A DNA stretch of 64,000 nt, taken from the NCBI RefSeq assembly GCF_945957355.1, contig NZ_CAMFKM010000017.1, forward strand, positions 28,846 through 92,845, given 5' to 3'. Shown here piece after piece: positions 35,342 through 44,377 of the stretch. Below the pieces are notes generated by a model. The model searched no databases. It was not told where the DNA came from and saw nothing but the letters and a program-made list of their open reading frames with translations. Both the position numbers and the translations under genes were made by a program. The DNA is from an uncultured Reyranella sp. (GTDB taxonomy: Bacteria > Pseudomonadota > Alphaproteobacteria > Reyranellales > Reyranellaceae). The first letter of the stretch is position 1; every line of letters starts with the position of its first letter.

Positions 35342-35766
35342 AGGGCGGCCTTCAACCTGTTGCAGATCGCCTCGATCTCGGCCTTGTCGCCGGGCGTGTA
35401 GGTCCAGTTGAGCCGCACCTTGTCGCCCGGATAGCGCGGCAGGATATGGACATGAAGATGGGGCACGCTCTGCCCCGCCCCTTCTCCATTGGACTGCAGC
35501 AGGTTCAGGCCGCTGGGCGTCAGCGTGTTCATGGCAGCCTTGGCCACGCGCTGGGCGGTCTTCGCCACAGCGGCGAGAATCTCCGGCGGGATGACGTCGA
35601 CGGTCGGCCAGTGACCCTTGGCAACTGCCAGCGCATGGCCGGGATTGACCGGATTGATGTCCATGAAGGCGATCGTCGCCTCGTCCTCGAACAGCTTGAA
35701 GCACGGCAGCTGGCCCGCGACGATCTTGCAGAAGATGCAGCTGCCGTCGGTCGGATGGCTCATCAT
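35338..35766 (-). CDS. HIT-family (histidine triad) protein
   Basis: A 142-residue nucleotide hydrolase/transferase. CIFCKIVAGQLPCFKLFED at the N-terminus and the triad SVPHLHVHILPR are diagnostic. The family hydrolyses AMP-linked phosphoramidates or dinucleotides such as Ap4A; partner role here is unknown. ATG 35766 overlaps the MeaB stop (ATGA), making it the fifth gene of the glyQ-glyS-ppdK-meaB operon. Confidence 0.92.
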   Translation of the reverse strand: MMSHPTDGSCIFCKIVAGQLPCFKLFEDEATIAFMDINPVNPGHALAVAKGHWPTVDVIPPEILAAVAKTAQRVAKAAMNTLTPSGLNLLQSNGEGAGQSVPHLHVHILPRYPGDKVRLNWTYTPGDKAEIEAICNRLKAAL

Positions 35767-36695
35767 GGTCTCTCCAGGGCAACGCCGAGCTCGCGCAGCC
35801 GCTGAAAGGGCTGCCCGCCGGGCGCAAGGGCCAGATCCAAGCCCAGCCGGCCCAGTCTGGCAATGCCGTCGCGCCCGAACCGGTCGCGCAGCGATTGGAC
35901 GACCCAACCCTCGCTCTGGCGGTGACGCGCCACGGCCAGTCGCCCGCCGTGCGATAGATGCTGCCGATGCGCCTCCAGCGCCGCCACCAGCCCGTCCATT
36001 CCCGCGCCGGTGCGGGAGGAAACGGCCAGCGCCTTGACCGGCCAGTCGCCGGCATCGCCTGCGGTGGCCAGCGACAATGCCCCCGCCACGTCGGCCCGCG
36101 CCCGTTCCGCGGTCGCCCCCATGTCGGCCTTGGTGACGACGACCAGGTGAGGAATCTCGACGATGCCCGCCTTCATGAACTGCAGCGAATCTCCCGAGCC
36201 CGGCTGGACGCAGAAGACGACCGTGTCGGCGACGCCGGCCACATCCGTCTCGGACTGACCCACGCCCACCGTCTCGATCAGCACGCGATCGAACAGGGCA
36301 CGCATGACGACCATGGCGGCCACGGTCTGGTCGGCCAGCCCGCCCAGGCGGTCGCGGGCGGCCATGGAACGCACGAAACTGCCTGCGTCCGCCCCGTCAT
36401 GGACGATGCGCACCCGGTCGCCCAGCAACGCGCCGCCGCTCGTCCGCGACGAGGGATCGACGGCAATCACGCCGACCGTCCTGCCGGCGCGTCGCCAAGC
36501 CGCGACCAGGGCGGCGCAAAGGGAGGATTTGCCGACGCCCGGCGGACCGGTGACGCCGACGACATGCGCCCGCGGCTCGCGCCATGCGGCGTCGAGCAGT
36601 GCCTGCGAGGCTTCGCTGTCGGGGTCGCGCTCCAGGCCGGCGAGGGCGGCGGCCAGGGCTCGCTTGCCGTCCGTGCGGAGCGCGGCCAGCGTCAT
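35763..36695 (-). CDS. meaB: Methylmalonyl-CoA mutase-associated GTPase MeaB
   Basis: A 310-residue G3E-type GTPase. Walker A is GPPGVGKSS (about residues 50-58), VDPSSRTSGGALLGDRVRI is the family-specific switch region, ETVGVGQSE is the G3 region and VVTKADM is the G4 base-recognition motif. MeaB protects methylmalonyl-CoA or related B12 mutases and loads their cofactor. No mutase gene is in the window. Its start overlaps the ppdK stop by 4 bp and its own stop overlaps the HIT gene start. Confidence 0.92.
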   Translation of the reverse strand: MTLAALRTDGKRALAAALAGLERDPDSEASQALLDAAWREPRAHVVGVTGPPGVGKSSLCAALVAAWRRAGRTVGVIAVDPSSRTSGGALLGDRVRIVHDGADAGSFVRSMAARDRLGGLADQTVAAMVVMRALFDRVLIETVGVGQSETDVAGVADTVVFCVQPGSGDSLQFMKAGIVEIPHLVVVTKADMGATAERARADVAGALSLATAGDAGDWPVKALAVSSRTGAGMDGLVAALEAHRQHLSHGGRLAVARHRQSEGWVVQSLRDRFGRDGIARLGRLGLDLALAPGGQPFQRLRELGVALERP

Positions 36696-39367
36696 TCGGT
36701 CTTGAGCGGACCGCCCAGCGCCGCCTGCGCCGCCGCCAGCCGCGCGATCGGTACGCGGTAGGGCGAACAGGAGACATAGTCGAGGCCGGCCTTTTGGCAG
36801 AAGAAGACCGAGGCCGGATCGCCGCCATGCTCGCCACAGATGCCGAGTTTCAGGCTGTTGCGCACCTTGCGGCCGCGCTCCGTCGCGATCTCGATCAGCT
36901 CACCCACGCCCTCGGTGTCGAGCGAGGCGAACGGATCGTGCTCGAAGATCCCGCGCTGCTGGTACTTCTCGAGGAACGAGGCCGAATCGTCTCGGCTGAG
37001 GCCGAACGTCGTCTGCGTCAGGTCGTTGGTGCCGAAGGAGAAGAACTCTGCGGTTTCCGCGATGTCGCCGGCACGCAGGGCCGCACGCGGCAGTTCGATC
37101 ATTGTGCCGACGAGATATTCGAGTTTCTGGCCCGACGCGGTGCTCACTTCCTCGGCGACCTGGTCGATCACGACCTTCATCAGGTCGAGCTCCTTCTTCG
37201 TCGCCACCAGGGGGATCATGATTTCCGGCACGACGGTCTGGCCCGCCTTCTTCTGGACCTCCGCCACGGCCTCGAAGATGGCGCGGGCCTGCATTTCGTA
37301 GATCTCCGGATAGGAGATGCCGAGACGCACGCCGCGATGGCCGAGCATGGGGTTGAACTCATGCAGCTTGTTGGCGCGCTCCTCGACCTCCTTCGCGTCG
37401 ACGCCGAGGTCCTTGGCGACGACTTCCATCTCAGCCGATGTCTTCGGCAGGAACTCGTGCAGCGGCGGGTCGAGGAGGCGGATCGTGACCGGCAGGCCGG
37501 CCATGATCTCGAACAGCTCCACGAAATCCTGGCGCTGCATCGGCTGGATCTTCGCCAGAGCCGCGCGCCGGCTCTTTTCATCGTCGGCCAGGATCATCTG
37601 GCGCACTGCCACGATGCGGTCGCCTTCGAAGAACATGTGCTCGGTGCGGCAGAGACCGATGCCTTCGGCGCCGAACTTGCGCGCCTGGGCGGCGTCAGCC
37701 GGCGTCTCGGCATTGGTGCGGATACCGAGCTTGCGGAACTCGTCGGCCCATTCCATCAGCTGGGCAAAGTCGCCGCTGAGCTCCGGCTGAACCGTCGGCA
37801 CGACCCCCAGCATGATCTCGCCGGTGCCGCCGTCGAGGGTGATGGTCTCGCCGGTCTTGACCACCGTGCCGCGCACGCTGAGCGTCCCGGCCTTGCCGTC
37901 GATGCGCACGTCGCCGGCGCCCGCCACGCAGGGCTTGCCCATGCCGCGCGCAACCACGGCGGCGTGGCTGGTCATGCCGCCGGTCGAGGTCAGGATGCCT
38001 TCGGCGGCATGCATGCCGTGGATGTCCTCCGGGCTGGTCTCGCGGCGCACGAGGATGACTTTCTCGCCAGCGCGCGCCTGCTTCTCGGCGTCGTCGGCGG
38101 TGAACACCACCTTGCCCGAAGCGGCGCCCGGCGAGGCCGGCAAGCCCTTGGCGATCACCTTGCGGGCGGCCTTCGGATCCAGGGTCGGATGCAGCAGCTG
38201 GTCGAGCGAGGCCGGCACGATGCGAGCCACGGCTTCCTTCTTGTCGATCAGCCCCTCCTTGACCATTTCGACCGCGATCTTGAGGGCCGCCTTGGCGGTG
38301 CGCTTCCCGTTGCGGGTCTGCAGCATGTAGAGCTTGCCGCGCTGCACGGTGAACTCGATGTCCTGCATGTCGCAATAGTGCTTCTCGAGCCGCTGGCGCA
38401 CGTCGGCCAGCTGCCTGAACACTTCCGGCATGACCTCTTCCATGGCCGGCGCATCGGACTTCTGGGCGAGCTTGCCCTGCACGGTGAGATGCTGCGGCGT
38501 ACGGATGCCCGCGACCACGTCCTCTCCCTGCGCGTTCACGAGATACTCGCCATAGAACAGGTTGGTGCCGGTCGAGGGATCCCGCGTGAAGGCGACACCG
38601 GTGGCGCAATCCTCGCCCATGTTGCCGAACACCATGGCCTGGACGTTGACCGCCGTGCCCCAGCTCTCGGGAATCGAATGCAGGCGGCGGTAAGTGATTG
38701 CGCGCTGGTTCATCCACGAATCGAACACGGCGCCGACAGCGCCCCACAGTTGCTCGCGCGGCTCCTGGGGAAACGGCTTGCCGGTTCGCTTCTCGACCAG
38801 CTTCTTGTATTCGGCCACGACCGCGCGCCAATCGTCGGCCTTGAGGTCGGTGTCCATGGAGACGCCGAGATCCTCTTTCTTGATCTCGAGCGCTTCCTCG
38901 AAATAGTGATGGCCGACGTCGAGCACGACGTTCGAATACATCTGGATGAAACGCCGGTAGCTGTCCCAGGCGAAGCGCTCGTCGCCGGACGATTTGGCGA
39001 GGCCCAGCACCGTCTTGTCGTTGAGACCGAGGTTCAGCACCGTGTCCATCATGCCCGGCATCGAGGCGCGCGCGCCCGAACGGACCGAGACCAGCAGGGG
39101 ATTGGCAGCGTCGCCGAACTGGGTGCCGACGATCTTCTCGACCAAGGCCAGTGCCTTCTCCACCTCGTCCATGAGTTCGGGCGGGTAGCTCTTCTTGTTG
39201 TCGTAGAAGTAGGTGCAGACTTCGGTGGTGATGGTGAAGCCCGGCGGCACCGGCAGGCCGAGACTCGACATCTCGGCCAGGTTGGCGCCCTTGCCCCCCA
39301 GCAGGTTGCGCATATCGGCGCGGCCTTCGGCCTTGCCATCCCCGAAACTGTAGACCCACTTGGCCAT
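36692..39367 (-). CDS. ppdK: Pyruvate, phosphate dikinase
   Basis: An 891-residue enzyme interconverting pyruvate, ATP and Pi with PEP, AMP and PPi. The N-terminal ATP-grasp domain opens with GGKGANLAEMSSLGLPVPPGF in two overlapping blocks, and the swivelling phospho-histidine domain contains GGMTSHAAVVARGMGKPC with the catalytic His. The C-terminal TIM barrel ends with GICGEHGGDP, holding the catalytic Cys. Length agrees with the family (about 880-890). GAGGG lies about 7 nt before ATG 39367, which follows glyS by 2 bp. Confidence 0.96.
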   Translation of the reverse strand: MAKWVYSFGDGKAEGRADMRNLLGGKGANLAEMSSLGLPVPPGFTITTEVCTYFYDNKKSYPPELMDEVEKALALVEKIVGTQFGDAANPLLVSVRSGARASMPGMMDTVLNLGLNDKTVLGLAKSSGDERFAWDSYRRFIQMYSNVVLDVGHHYFEEALEIKKEDLGVSMDTDLKADDWRAVVAEYKKLVEKRTGKPFPQEPREQLWGAVGAVFDSWMNQRAITYRRLHSIPESWGTAVNVQAMVFGNMGEDCATGVAFTRDPSTGTNLFYGEYLVNAQGEDVVAGIRTPQHLTVQGKLAQKSDAPAMEEVMPEVFRQLADVRQRLEKHYCDMQDIEFTVQRGKLYMLQTRNGKRTAKAALKIAVEMVKEGLIDKKEAVARIVPASLDQLLHPTLDPKAARKVIAKGLPASPGAASGKVVFTADDAEKQARAGEKVILVRRETSPEDIHGMHAAEGILTSTGGMTSHAAVVARGMGKPCVAGAGDVRIDGKAGTLSVRGTVVKTGETITLDGGTGEIMLGVVPTVQPELSGDFAQLMEWADEFRKLGIRTNAETPADAAQARKFGAEGIGLCRTEHMFFEGDRIVAVRQMILADDEKSRRAALAKIQPMQRQDFVELFEIMAGLPVTIRLLDPPLHEFLPKTSAEMEVVAKDLGVDAKEVEERANKLHEFNPMLGHRGVRLGISYPEIYEMQARAIFEAVAEVQKKAGQTVVPEIMIPLVATKKELDLMKVVIDQVAEEVSTASGQKLEYLVGTMIELPRAALRAGDIAETAEFFSFGTNDLTQTTFGLSRDDSASFLEKYQQRGIFEHDPFASLDTEGVGELIEIATERGRKVRNSLKLGICGEHGGDPASVFFCQKAGLDYVSCSPYRVPIARLAAAQAALGGPLKTE

Positions 39368-39369
39368 GC

Positions 39370-41421
39370 TTAGCCCTCGATCTTCGAAAAATCGGCCACC
39401 ACATCCATGGTAGCGCGAATCTGGTTGAGCAGTTTCAGCCTGTTCAGGCGAACCTCCGGCCTGTCCGTCACGTTGACCGTGACCTTGTCGAACAGGGCGT
39501 CGATCGGCCCGCGCAGGCCCGCGAACGCAGCCATTGCGCCCGCATAGTCCTCGGCGGCAAGCGCCGGTTTCACCGCGCGCGCCACCTGATCCAGGGCGGT
39601 AGCAACGGTTCTTTCCTCGTCTTGTTCCAGCAGCGCGGCATCCGGTGCACCGGCGATCTTCGCGGCGAGCCCCTTGTCCTTCTTCCCCTCGGCGCGGACG
39701 ATGTTGGCGGCGCGGCCATAGGCGGTGAGCAGGTTCCGGCCGGCCTCGGTGCCGAGGAAGGTCTGCAGCGCCTCCACCCGGGCGAGAAGCCGGACGAGAT
39801 CATCCTCGCCACCCAGCGAGACGACGGCGTCCACCACGTCGTGGCGCACACCCTTTTCGCGCATCTGAACCTTGAGGCGTTCGGCGAAGAAGGCGAGCAG
39901 GTCATCGGCCTCGAGCAACGGCTTGAGCGGCAGGCGCAGCTTGTTTTCGACGACGATGCGGATGACGCCGAGCGCCGCCCGGCGCAGCGCGAAGGGATCG
40001 CGCGAGCCCGTCGGCTTCTCGCCGATCGACCAGAACGACGTCAGCGTATCGAGCTTGTCGGCCAGCGCGACAGCGATCGATACCGGCGCCGTGGGACAGC
40101 GGTCGTTGGGACCGGCCGGCGCGTAGTGATCGCCGATCGCATCGGCGACGGAAGCCGGCAGCTTCTCGTCCAGCGCGTAGTAGCGGCCCATGACGCCCTG
40201 CAGCTCGGGGAACTCGCCCACCATCCCGGTGACCAGATCGGCCTTGCAGAGACGGGCCGCCTGATCGACCAAAGCCTGGTCCATTTCCGGATGCCGATCC
40301 GCCACCAACGTCGCCAGCCGCCGGATGCGCTTGACCCGCTCGGCCTGGGTGCCGAGCTTGGCGTGGAACACGATCTGGTTCAGCGCCGGCAAGCGGCTTT
40401 CGAGAGTCGTCCTGCGGTCCTGGTCCCAGAAGAACTTGGCGTCGGCGAGGCGCCCGCGCAGTACACGTTCGTTGCCGGCCACGATCGTCTTGCCGCCGTC
40501 GCGCGCCACGTTGTTCGCGACCACGACAAAGCGATTGGCCAGCTTGCCGTCGGCGCCCGAGGTCGTGAAGAAGCGCAGGTGCACCTTCATCGACACGATC
40601 AGCACCTCGGGCGGCACGTCCATGAACTGATCGTCGATGCCGCCGAGCATCGGCACCGGCCACTCGGTCAGGCCGGCCACCTCCTCCAGCAGCCCCTCGT
40701 CCTCGTTCAGCGTGACCTGCGCCTCGGCACAGAGCCTGCGCGCGCCCTCGAGGATGATCCTCTTGCGTTCCGCAGCATCCAGGATGACGTGTGCCGAGCG
40801 CAGCTTCGCCACGTAGTCGGCAAAGCTCGCGACTTCGATCGTACCCTTGGAGAGGAAGCGATGGCCGCGCGTCGTGGCGCCGAAAGCGATCGGGGCCATC
40901 TGGCCGCCCGGCAAGACCTCGCCGTTCAGCACTTTGCCGTCGAACAGCGCGACGATGGATTGAAGCGGACGCACCCACTGCATGGTGCTGCTGCCCCACT
41001 TCATGGATTTGGGCCACGGCAAGGCTTTCAGCGCGGCATCGATCACGGCGCCAAGCGCGTCGGCCGTCGGCCCGCCCTTCTTCGTGATCACGGCGAACCA
41101 GAACTCGCCCTTGCCGGTATCGCGCTTCTCCGCCTGGTCGAGCGAGGCGAGACCCGCGCCCTTCAGGAACCCCTGCACGGCCTGCTCGGGCGCGCCGACG
41201 CGAGGCCCGCGCTTCTCCTCGCTGACATCGTCGCGGACGTCGGGGATGCCGTCGACCACGAGGGCAAGACGGCGCGGCGTCGCGAAGGCCTGCGCCTTTT
41301 CGAAGCCGATGCCAGCGCCCTTCAGTCCATCGCAGATCAGCCGCTTCAGATCGTCGGCCGCACGCGCCTGCATGCGCGCGGGAATTTCCTCGGAGAGCAG
41401 TTCGAGAAGAAGCTCGGCCAT
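39370..41421 (-). CDS. glyS: Glycyl-tRNA synthetase beta subunit
   Basis: A 683-residue tRNA-binding subunit of the bacterial alpha2beta2 glycyl-tRNA synthetase. The start LLLELLSEEIPARMQ, GMVGEFPELQGVMGRYYA and the RDPFALRRAALGVIRI region are all classical GlyS blocks; a DALR-type anticodon-binding domain ends the protein. It starts 1 bp after the glyQ stop. Length is typical (about 690). Confidence 0.96.
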   Translation of the reverse strand: MAELLLELLSEEIPARMQARAADDLKRLICDGLKGAGIGFEKAQAFATPRRLALVVDGIPDVRDDVSEEKRGPRVGAPEQAVQGFLKGAGLASLDQAEKRDTGKGEFWFAVITKKGGPTADALGAVIDAALKALPWPKSMKWGSSTMQWVRPLQSIVALFDGKVLNGEVLPGGQMAPIAFGATTRGHRFLSKGTIEVASFADYVAKLRSAHVILDAAERKRIILEGARRLCAEAQVTLNEDEGLLEEVAGLTEWPVPMLGGIDDQFMDVPPEVLIVSMKVHLRFFTTSGADGKLANRFVVVANNVARDGGKTIVAGNERVLRGRLADAKFFWDQDRRTTLESRLPALNQIVFHAKLGTQAERVKRIRRLATLVADRHPEMDQALVDQAARLCKADLVTGMVGEFPELQGVMGRYYALDEKLPASVADAIGDHYAPAGPNDRCPTAPVSIAVALADKLDTLTSFWSIGEKPTGSRDPFALRRAALGVIRIVVENKLRLPLKPLLEADDLLAFFAERLKVQMREKGVRHDVVDAVVSLGGEDDLVRLLARVEALQTFLGTEAGRNLLTAYGRAANIVRAEGKKDKGLAAKIAGAPDAALLEQDEERTVATALDQVARAVKPALAAEDYAGAMAAFAGLRGPIDALFDKVTVNVTDRPEVRLNRLKLLNQIRATMDVVADFSKIEG

Positions 41422-41422
41422 C

Positions 41423-42322
41423 TCAGGCAGCCTTCTTCTGTGTGGCGAGCCAGCTTTCGCAGCAGGCCTTGGCGAGCTCGCGGACGCGCAGGATGTAGCT
41501 CTGGCGCTCGGCGACGCTGATCACGCCGCGGGCGTCGAGCAGGTTGAAGGCGTGGGATGCCTTGATGCACTGCTCGTATGCCGGCAGCGGCAGCTTCTTC
41601 TCGACAAGCCGGCCGCATTCCTTCTCGGCATCGGCGAAGTGACGGAACAGCATCTCGGTGTCTGCGTGCTCGAAATTGTAGGCCGACTGCTCCCGCTCGT
41701 TCTGCAGGAACACGTCGCCATAGGTCAGCGGCACGTCGGAATCGGCGCGATTATACGGCAGGTCGTAGACCGACTTCTTGTCGAACAGGTACATGGCCAG
41801 CCGCTCGAGCCCGTAGGTGATCTCGCCGGCGACGAGATCGACCTCGATGCCGCCGACCTGCTGGAAGTAGGTGAACTGCGTGATCTCCATGCCGTCGCAC
41901 CAGACTTCCCAGCCAAGGCCCCAGGCGCCCAGGGTCGGGCTCTCCCAGTCATCCTCGACGAAGCGGATGTCGTGCAGCGCGGTGTCAATGCCGATCGCCT
42001 GCAGCGAACCAAGATACCGTTCGAGGATATCCGGCGGCGACGGCTTCAGGATCGCCTGGAACTGATAGTAGTGCTGCAGCCGCATCGGGTTCTCGCCATA
42101 GCGGCCATCCCCCGGCCGCCGCGACGGCTGCACATAGGCCGCGTACCAGGGTTTAGGCCCCAGCGCCCGCAGCGTGGTCGCGGTGTGGAAGGTGCCGGCG
42201 CCCATCTCCATGTCGAACGGCTGGAGGATCAGGCAGCCCTGAGCGGCCCAATAATCCTGCAGGGTGAGAATCAGTTCCTGAAAGCACGTCGGTTTCCCGC
42301 GCGCTGCTGAGGGGTTCGACAC
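41423..42322 (-). CDS. glyQ: Glycyl-tRNA synthetase alpha subunit
   Basis: A 299-residue catalytic subunit forming glycyl-adenylate. TCFQELILTLQDYWAAQGC near the N-terminus, QPYDMEMG-like QPFDMEMGAGTFHTAT, and QYFQ-like TYFQQVGGIEV are family landmarks. The start codon is GTG (42320-42322) with GGGGA about 7 nt upstream. It is the first gene of a five-gene operon with a recognisable promoter 66 bp upstream. Confidence 0.96.
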   Translation of the reverse strand: MSNPSAARGKPTCFQELILTLQDYWAAQGCLILQPFDMEMGAGTFHTATTLRALGPKPWYAAYVQPSRRPGDGRYGENPMRLQHYYQFQAILKPSPPDILERYLGSLQAIGIDTALHDIRFVEDDWESPTLGAWGLGWEVWCDGMEITQFTYFQQVGGIEVDLVAGEITYGLERLAMYLFDKKSVYDLPYNRADSDVPLTYGDVFLQNEREQSAYNFEHADTEMLFRHFADAEKECGRLVEKKLPLPAYEQCIKASHAFNLLDARGVISVAERQSYILRVRELAKACCESWLATQKKAA

Positions 42323-42387
42323 CGGTATTCCCCGAAGCTCTAAAGGCCTTTTATTTCCGCAACTTATGGCCGTTTTTGCGGTGCGGC

Positions 42388-42416
42388 AAAATAGGTTCCA
42401 CCCCCCAGCCGGTCAA
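42388..42416 (-). promoter_or_regulatory. Candidate sigma70 promoter of the glyQ operon
   Basis: Reading on the minus strand: TTGACC (42416-42411), exactly 17 bp, TATTTT (42393-42388). Transcription would start near 42381 and leave a leader of about 58 nt before the GTG of glyQ. No riboswitch-like structure is evident in that leader. Confidence 0.6.
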
Positions 42417-42437
42417 GGCTGGCGGCATGCTGCGGCC

Positions 42438-42710
42438 TTATGGCCTTGGACGGCCGCATTGGCTGCACTTTTCGACAGTGGTCGGAATATAGGCACCGCA
42501 GCCGGCACATTGGACGGTATCTTCGATCACCACGGGCTTGCGGGGCGCCGGGGCGGGCGGCGGCGGCTCGGCGGGGGGCGGCGCCGATGGGCGCTGGGGC
42601 GGGGTCGCATTGCCCGTAAAGCGGTCGAAAAGCCCCTTCCAGTGCCGAAAAGTCCTGTACGCCCCATAGAGGGCGACGCCGAACAGCACGATCTTGAGCA
42701 GAAAACCCAT
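42438..42710 (-). CDS. Small membrane protein with Pro-rich linker and zinc ribbon
   Basis: A 90-residue protein in three parts: an N-terminal membrane helix (about residues 3-18), a Pro/Ala-rich linker (about 35-60) and a C-terminal zinc ribbon with CAGC at about 70-73 and CSQC at about 82-85. The ribbon probably binds one Zn ion in the cytosol or periplasm. Function unknown; similar small proteins are annotated as PP0621-like. Starts 52 bp from the divergent glpD gene. Confidence 0.75.
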   Translation of the reverse strand: MGFLLKIVLFGVALYGAYRTFRHWKGLFDRFTGNATPPQRPSAPPPAEPPPPAPAPRKPVVIEDTVQCAGCGAYIPTTVEKCSQCGRPRP

Positions 42711-42762
42711 GCGGCCTTTTGAGGTCCCTGCGAAACCCGGTCAAGCGGGCTATAGAAGGCCC

Positions 42763-44301
42763 ATGAATGGAATGGAGAGCGAGCCGCTCGACCTGTTCGT
42801 GGTCGGCGGCGGCATCAACGGTGCTGGCATCGCGTGCGACGCCGCGGGACGGGCACTCAAGGTCGGCCTCTGCGAAATGAACGATTTCGCCAGCGCGACC
42901 TCTTCCAAGGCGACAAAGCTGATCCATGGCGGCCTGCGCTACCTGGAGACCTACGAATTCCGGCTGGTCCGCGAGGCGCTGCAGGAGCGCGAAGTGCTGC
43001 TGGCCAAGGCGCCACATCTTTCGTGGCCCCTGCGCTTTGTGCTGCCGCACGAGCCGCACCTGCGGCCGCGCTGGATGCTGCGGCTCGGCCTCTGGCTCTA
43101 TGACCATCTCGACTGGCACATGACCCTGCCCAAGTCGATCGCGGTCGACCTGCCGGGCTCGAAGTTCGGCGTTGGCCTCAAGCCAAGCTTCCGCAAGGGC
43201 TTCGTCTATTCGGACGGGTGGGTCGACGATGCACGACTGGTGATTTCCAACCTGAAGTCGGCGCGCGAGATGGGCGCGAAGATCTATGCCCGCCATCGTT
43301 GCGTCTCGGCCCGCCGCAGCAGCGACGGCAAGCTGTGGAACATCGAACTCCAGGGCCCCGGCGGTGTGCCTGTACATCTCAGGGCGCGCGGGCTGGTGAA
43401 TGCCGCCGGCCCCTGGGTAAAGCGCTTCCTCGACGAGGAAACCGAGATCAAGACGCCCAAGCGGGTGCGCCTGGTGAAAGGCAGCCACATCATCGTGCCG
43501 CGCCTCTATGACGGTGACCACGCCTTCATCCTGCAGAACAGCGACAACCGCATCGTGTTCGTCATTCCCTACGAACGCGACTTCTCCCTGATCGGCACCA
43601 CCGACATACCGGTCGAGGATGGCGAGCATCCGGTCTGCTCGCCCGAGGAAGTCACCTATCTGTGCGACATCGTCAGCCGCTACATGGCGAGGCCCGTGCG
43701 GCCGGAAGACGTGGTCTGGACCTATTCCGGCGTCCGCCCGCTGTTCGATGATGGCGACGACAACCCCTCGAAGGTGACGCGCGACTACCACCTCGAAGTC
43801 GATGGCACCCCGCAGGACAGGGCCCCTATTCTTTCCGTGTTCGGCGGCAAAATCACCACGTACCGTCGCCTGGCGGAGCATGCGCTGCGAGATCTTCAGC
43901 CCTTTTTCCCGCGCATGGGTGGCCCCTGGACCGATGGCCGCGCGCTCTACGACGGCGAAATGGCCGACGCACCGACCTTCGAGGAGGCCTTCGACAGGTT
44001 TGTCGACGGTGCCGCCGTCAGCAAGCCGGGGCTACCGAAGGCGTTGGTGCGCATCCTCGCCCGGCGCCACGGCTCGGGACTCGACGATCTGCTCGAGAAC
44101 GTGAAGACCGTGAACGATCTCGGCCGCCACTTCGGCGGCTCTCTCTATGAGGTCGAAGTCCGCCATCTCGTACGGGACGAATGGGCCGTCGAGGCCGAGG
44201 ACGTACTGTGGCGCCGGACCAAGGAAGGGCTCCACATGACGCCGGGCGAACGCGAAGCATTCGCCGTCTGGATGGCAGAGCAGCGGCTCAACTTTACATA
44301 A
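42763..44301 (+). CDS. glpD: Glycerol-3-phosphate dehydrogenase, aerobic FAD type
   Basis: A 512-residue membrane-associated flavoenzyme oxidising glycerol-3-phosphate to DHAP and passing electrons to quinone. LFVVGGGINGAGIACDAAGR is the FAD-binding Rossmann motif, followed by ATSSKATKLIHGGLRYLE. The C-terminal half holds the GlpD-type capping domain. ATG 42763 has AAGG a few bases upstream and starts just before the Rossmann strand; in-frame starts at 42694 and 42772 are less or equally likely. No glpF, glpK or glpR is adjacent. Confidence 0.94.
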   Translation: MNGMESEPLDLFVVGGGINGAGIACDAAGRALKVGLCEMNDFASATSSKATKLIHGGLRYLETYEFRLVREALQEREVLLAKAPHLSWPLRFVLPHEPHLRPRWMLRLGLWLYDHLDWHMTLPKSIAVDLPGSKFGVGLKPSFRKGFVYSDGWVDDARLVISNLKSAREMGAKIYARHRCVSARRSSDGKLWNIELQGPGGVPVHLRARGLVNAAGPWVKRFLDEETEIKTPKRVRLVKGSHIIVPRLYDGDHAFILQNSDNRIVFVIPYERDFSLIGTTDIPVEDGEHPVCSPEEVTYLCDIVSRYMARPVRPEDVVWTYSGVRPLFDDGDDNPSKVTRDYHLEVDGTPQDRAPILSVFGGKITTYRRLAEHALRDLQPFFPRMGGPWTDGRALYDGEMADAPTFEEAFDRFVDGAAVSKPGLPKALVRILARRHGSGLDDLLENVKTVNDLGRHFGGSLYEVEVRHLVRDEWAVEAEDVLWRRTKEGLHMTPGEREAFAVWMAEQRLNFT

Positions 44302-44377
44302 CTTAACGTTGGCGCCGGGCACACAAGGCAACCTGCCTCCGTATGTCAGGAACAGCCAATTCATGGTGAGGTTCCCG

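Noticed and set aside
36584..39373. A 929-codon plus-strand frame
   Set aside because: It is the exact antisense of ppdK and its start; ppdK has all catalytic motifs.
42323..42387. A riboswitch or T-box in the glyQ leader
   Set aside because: The leader is only about 58 nt and shows no glycine-aptamer or T-box sequence.
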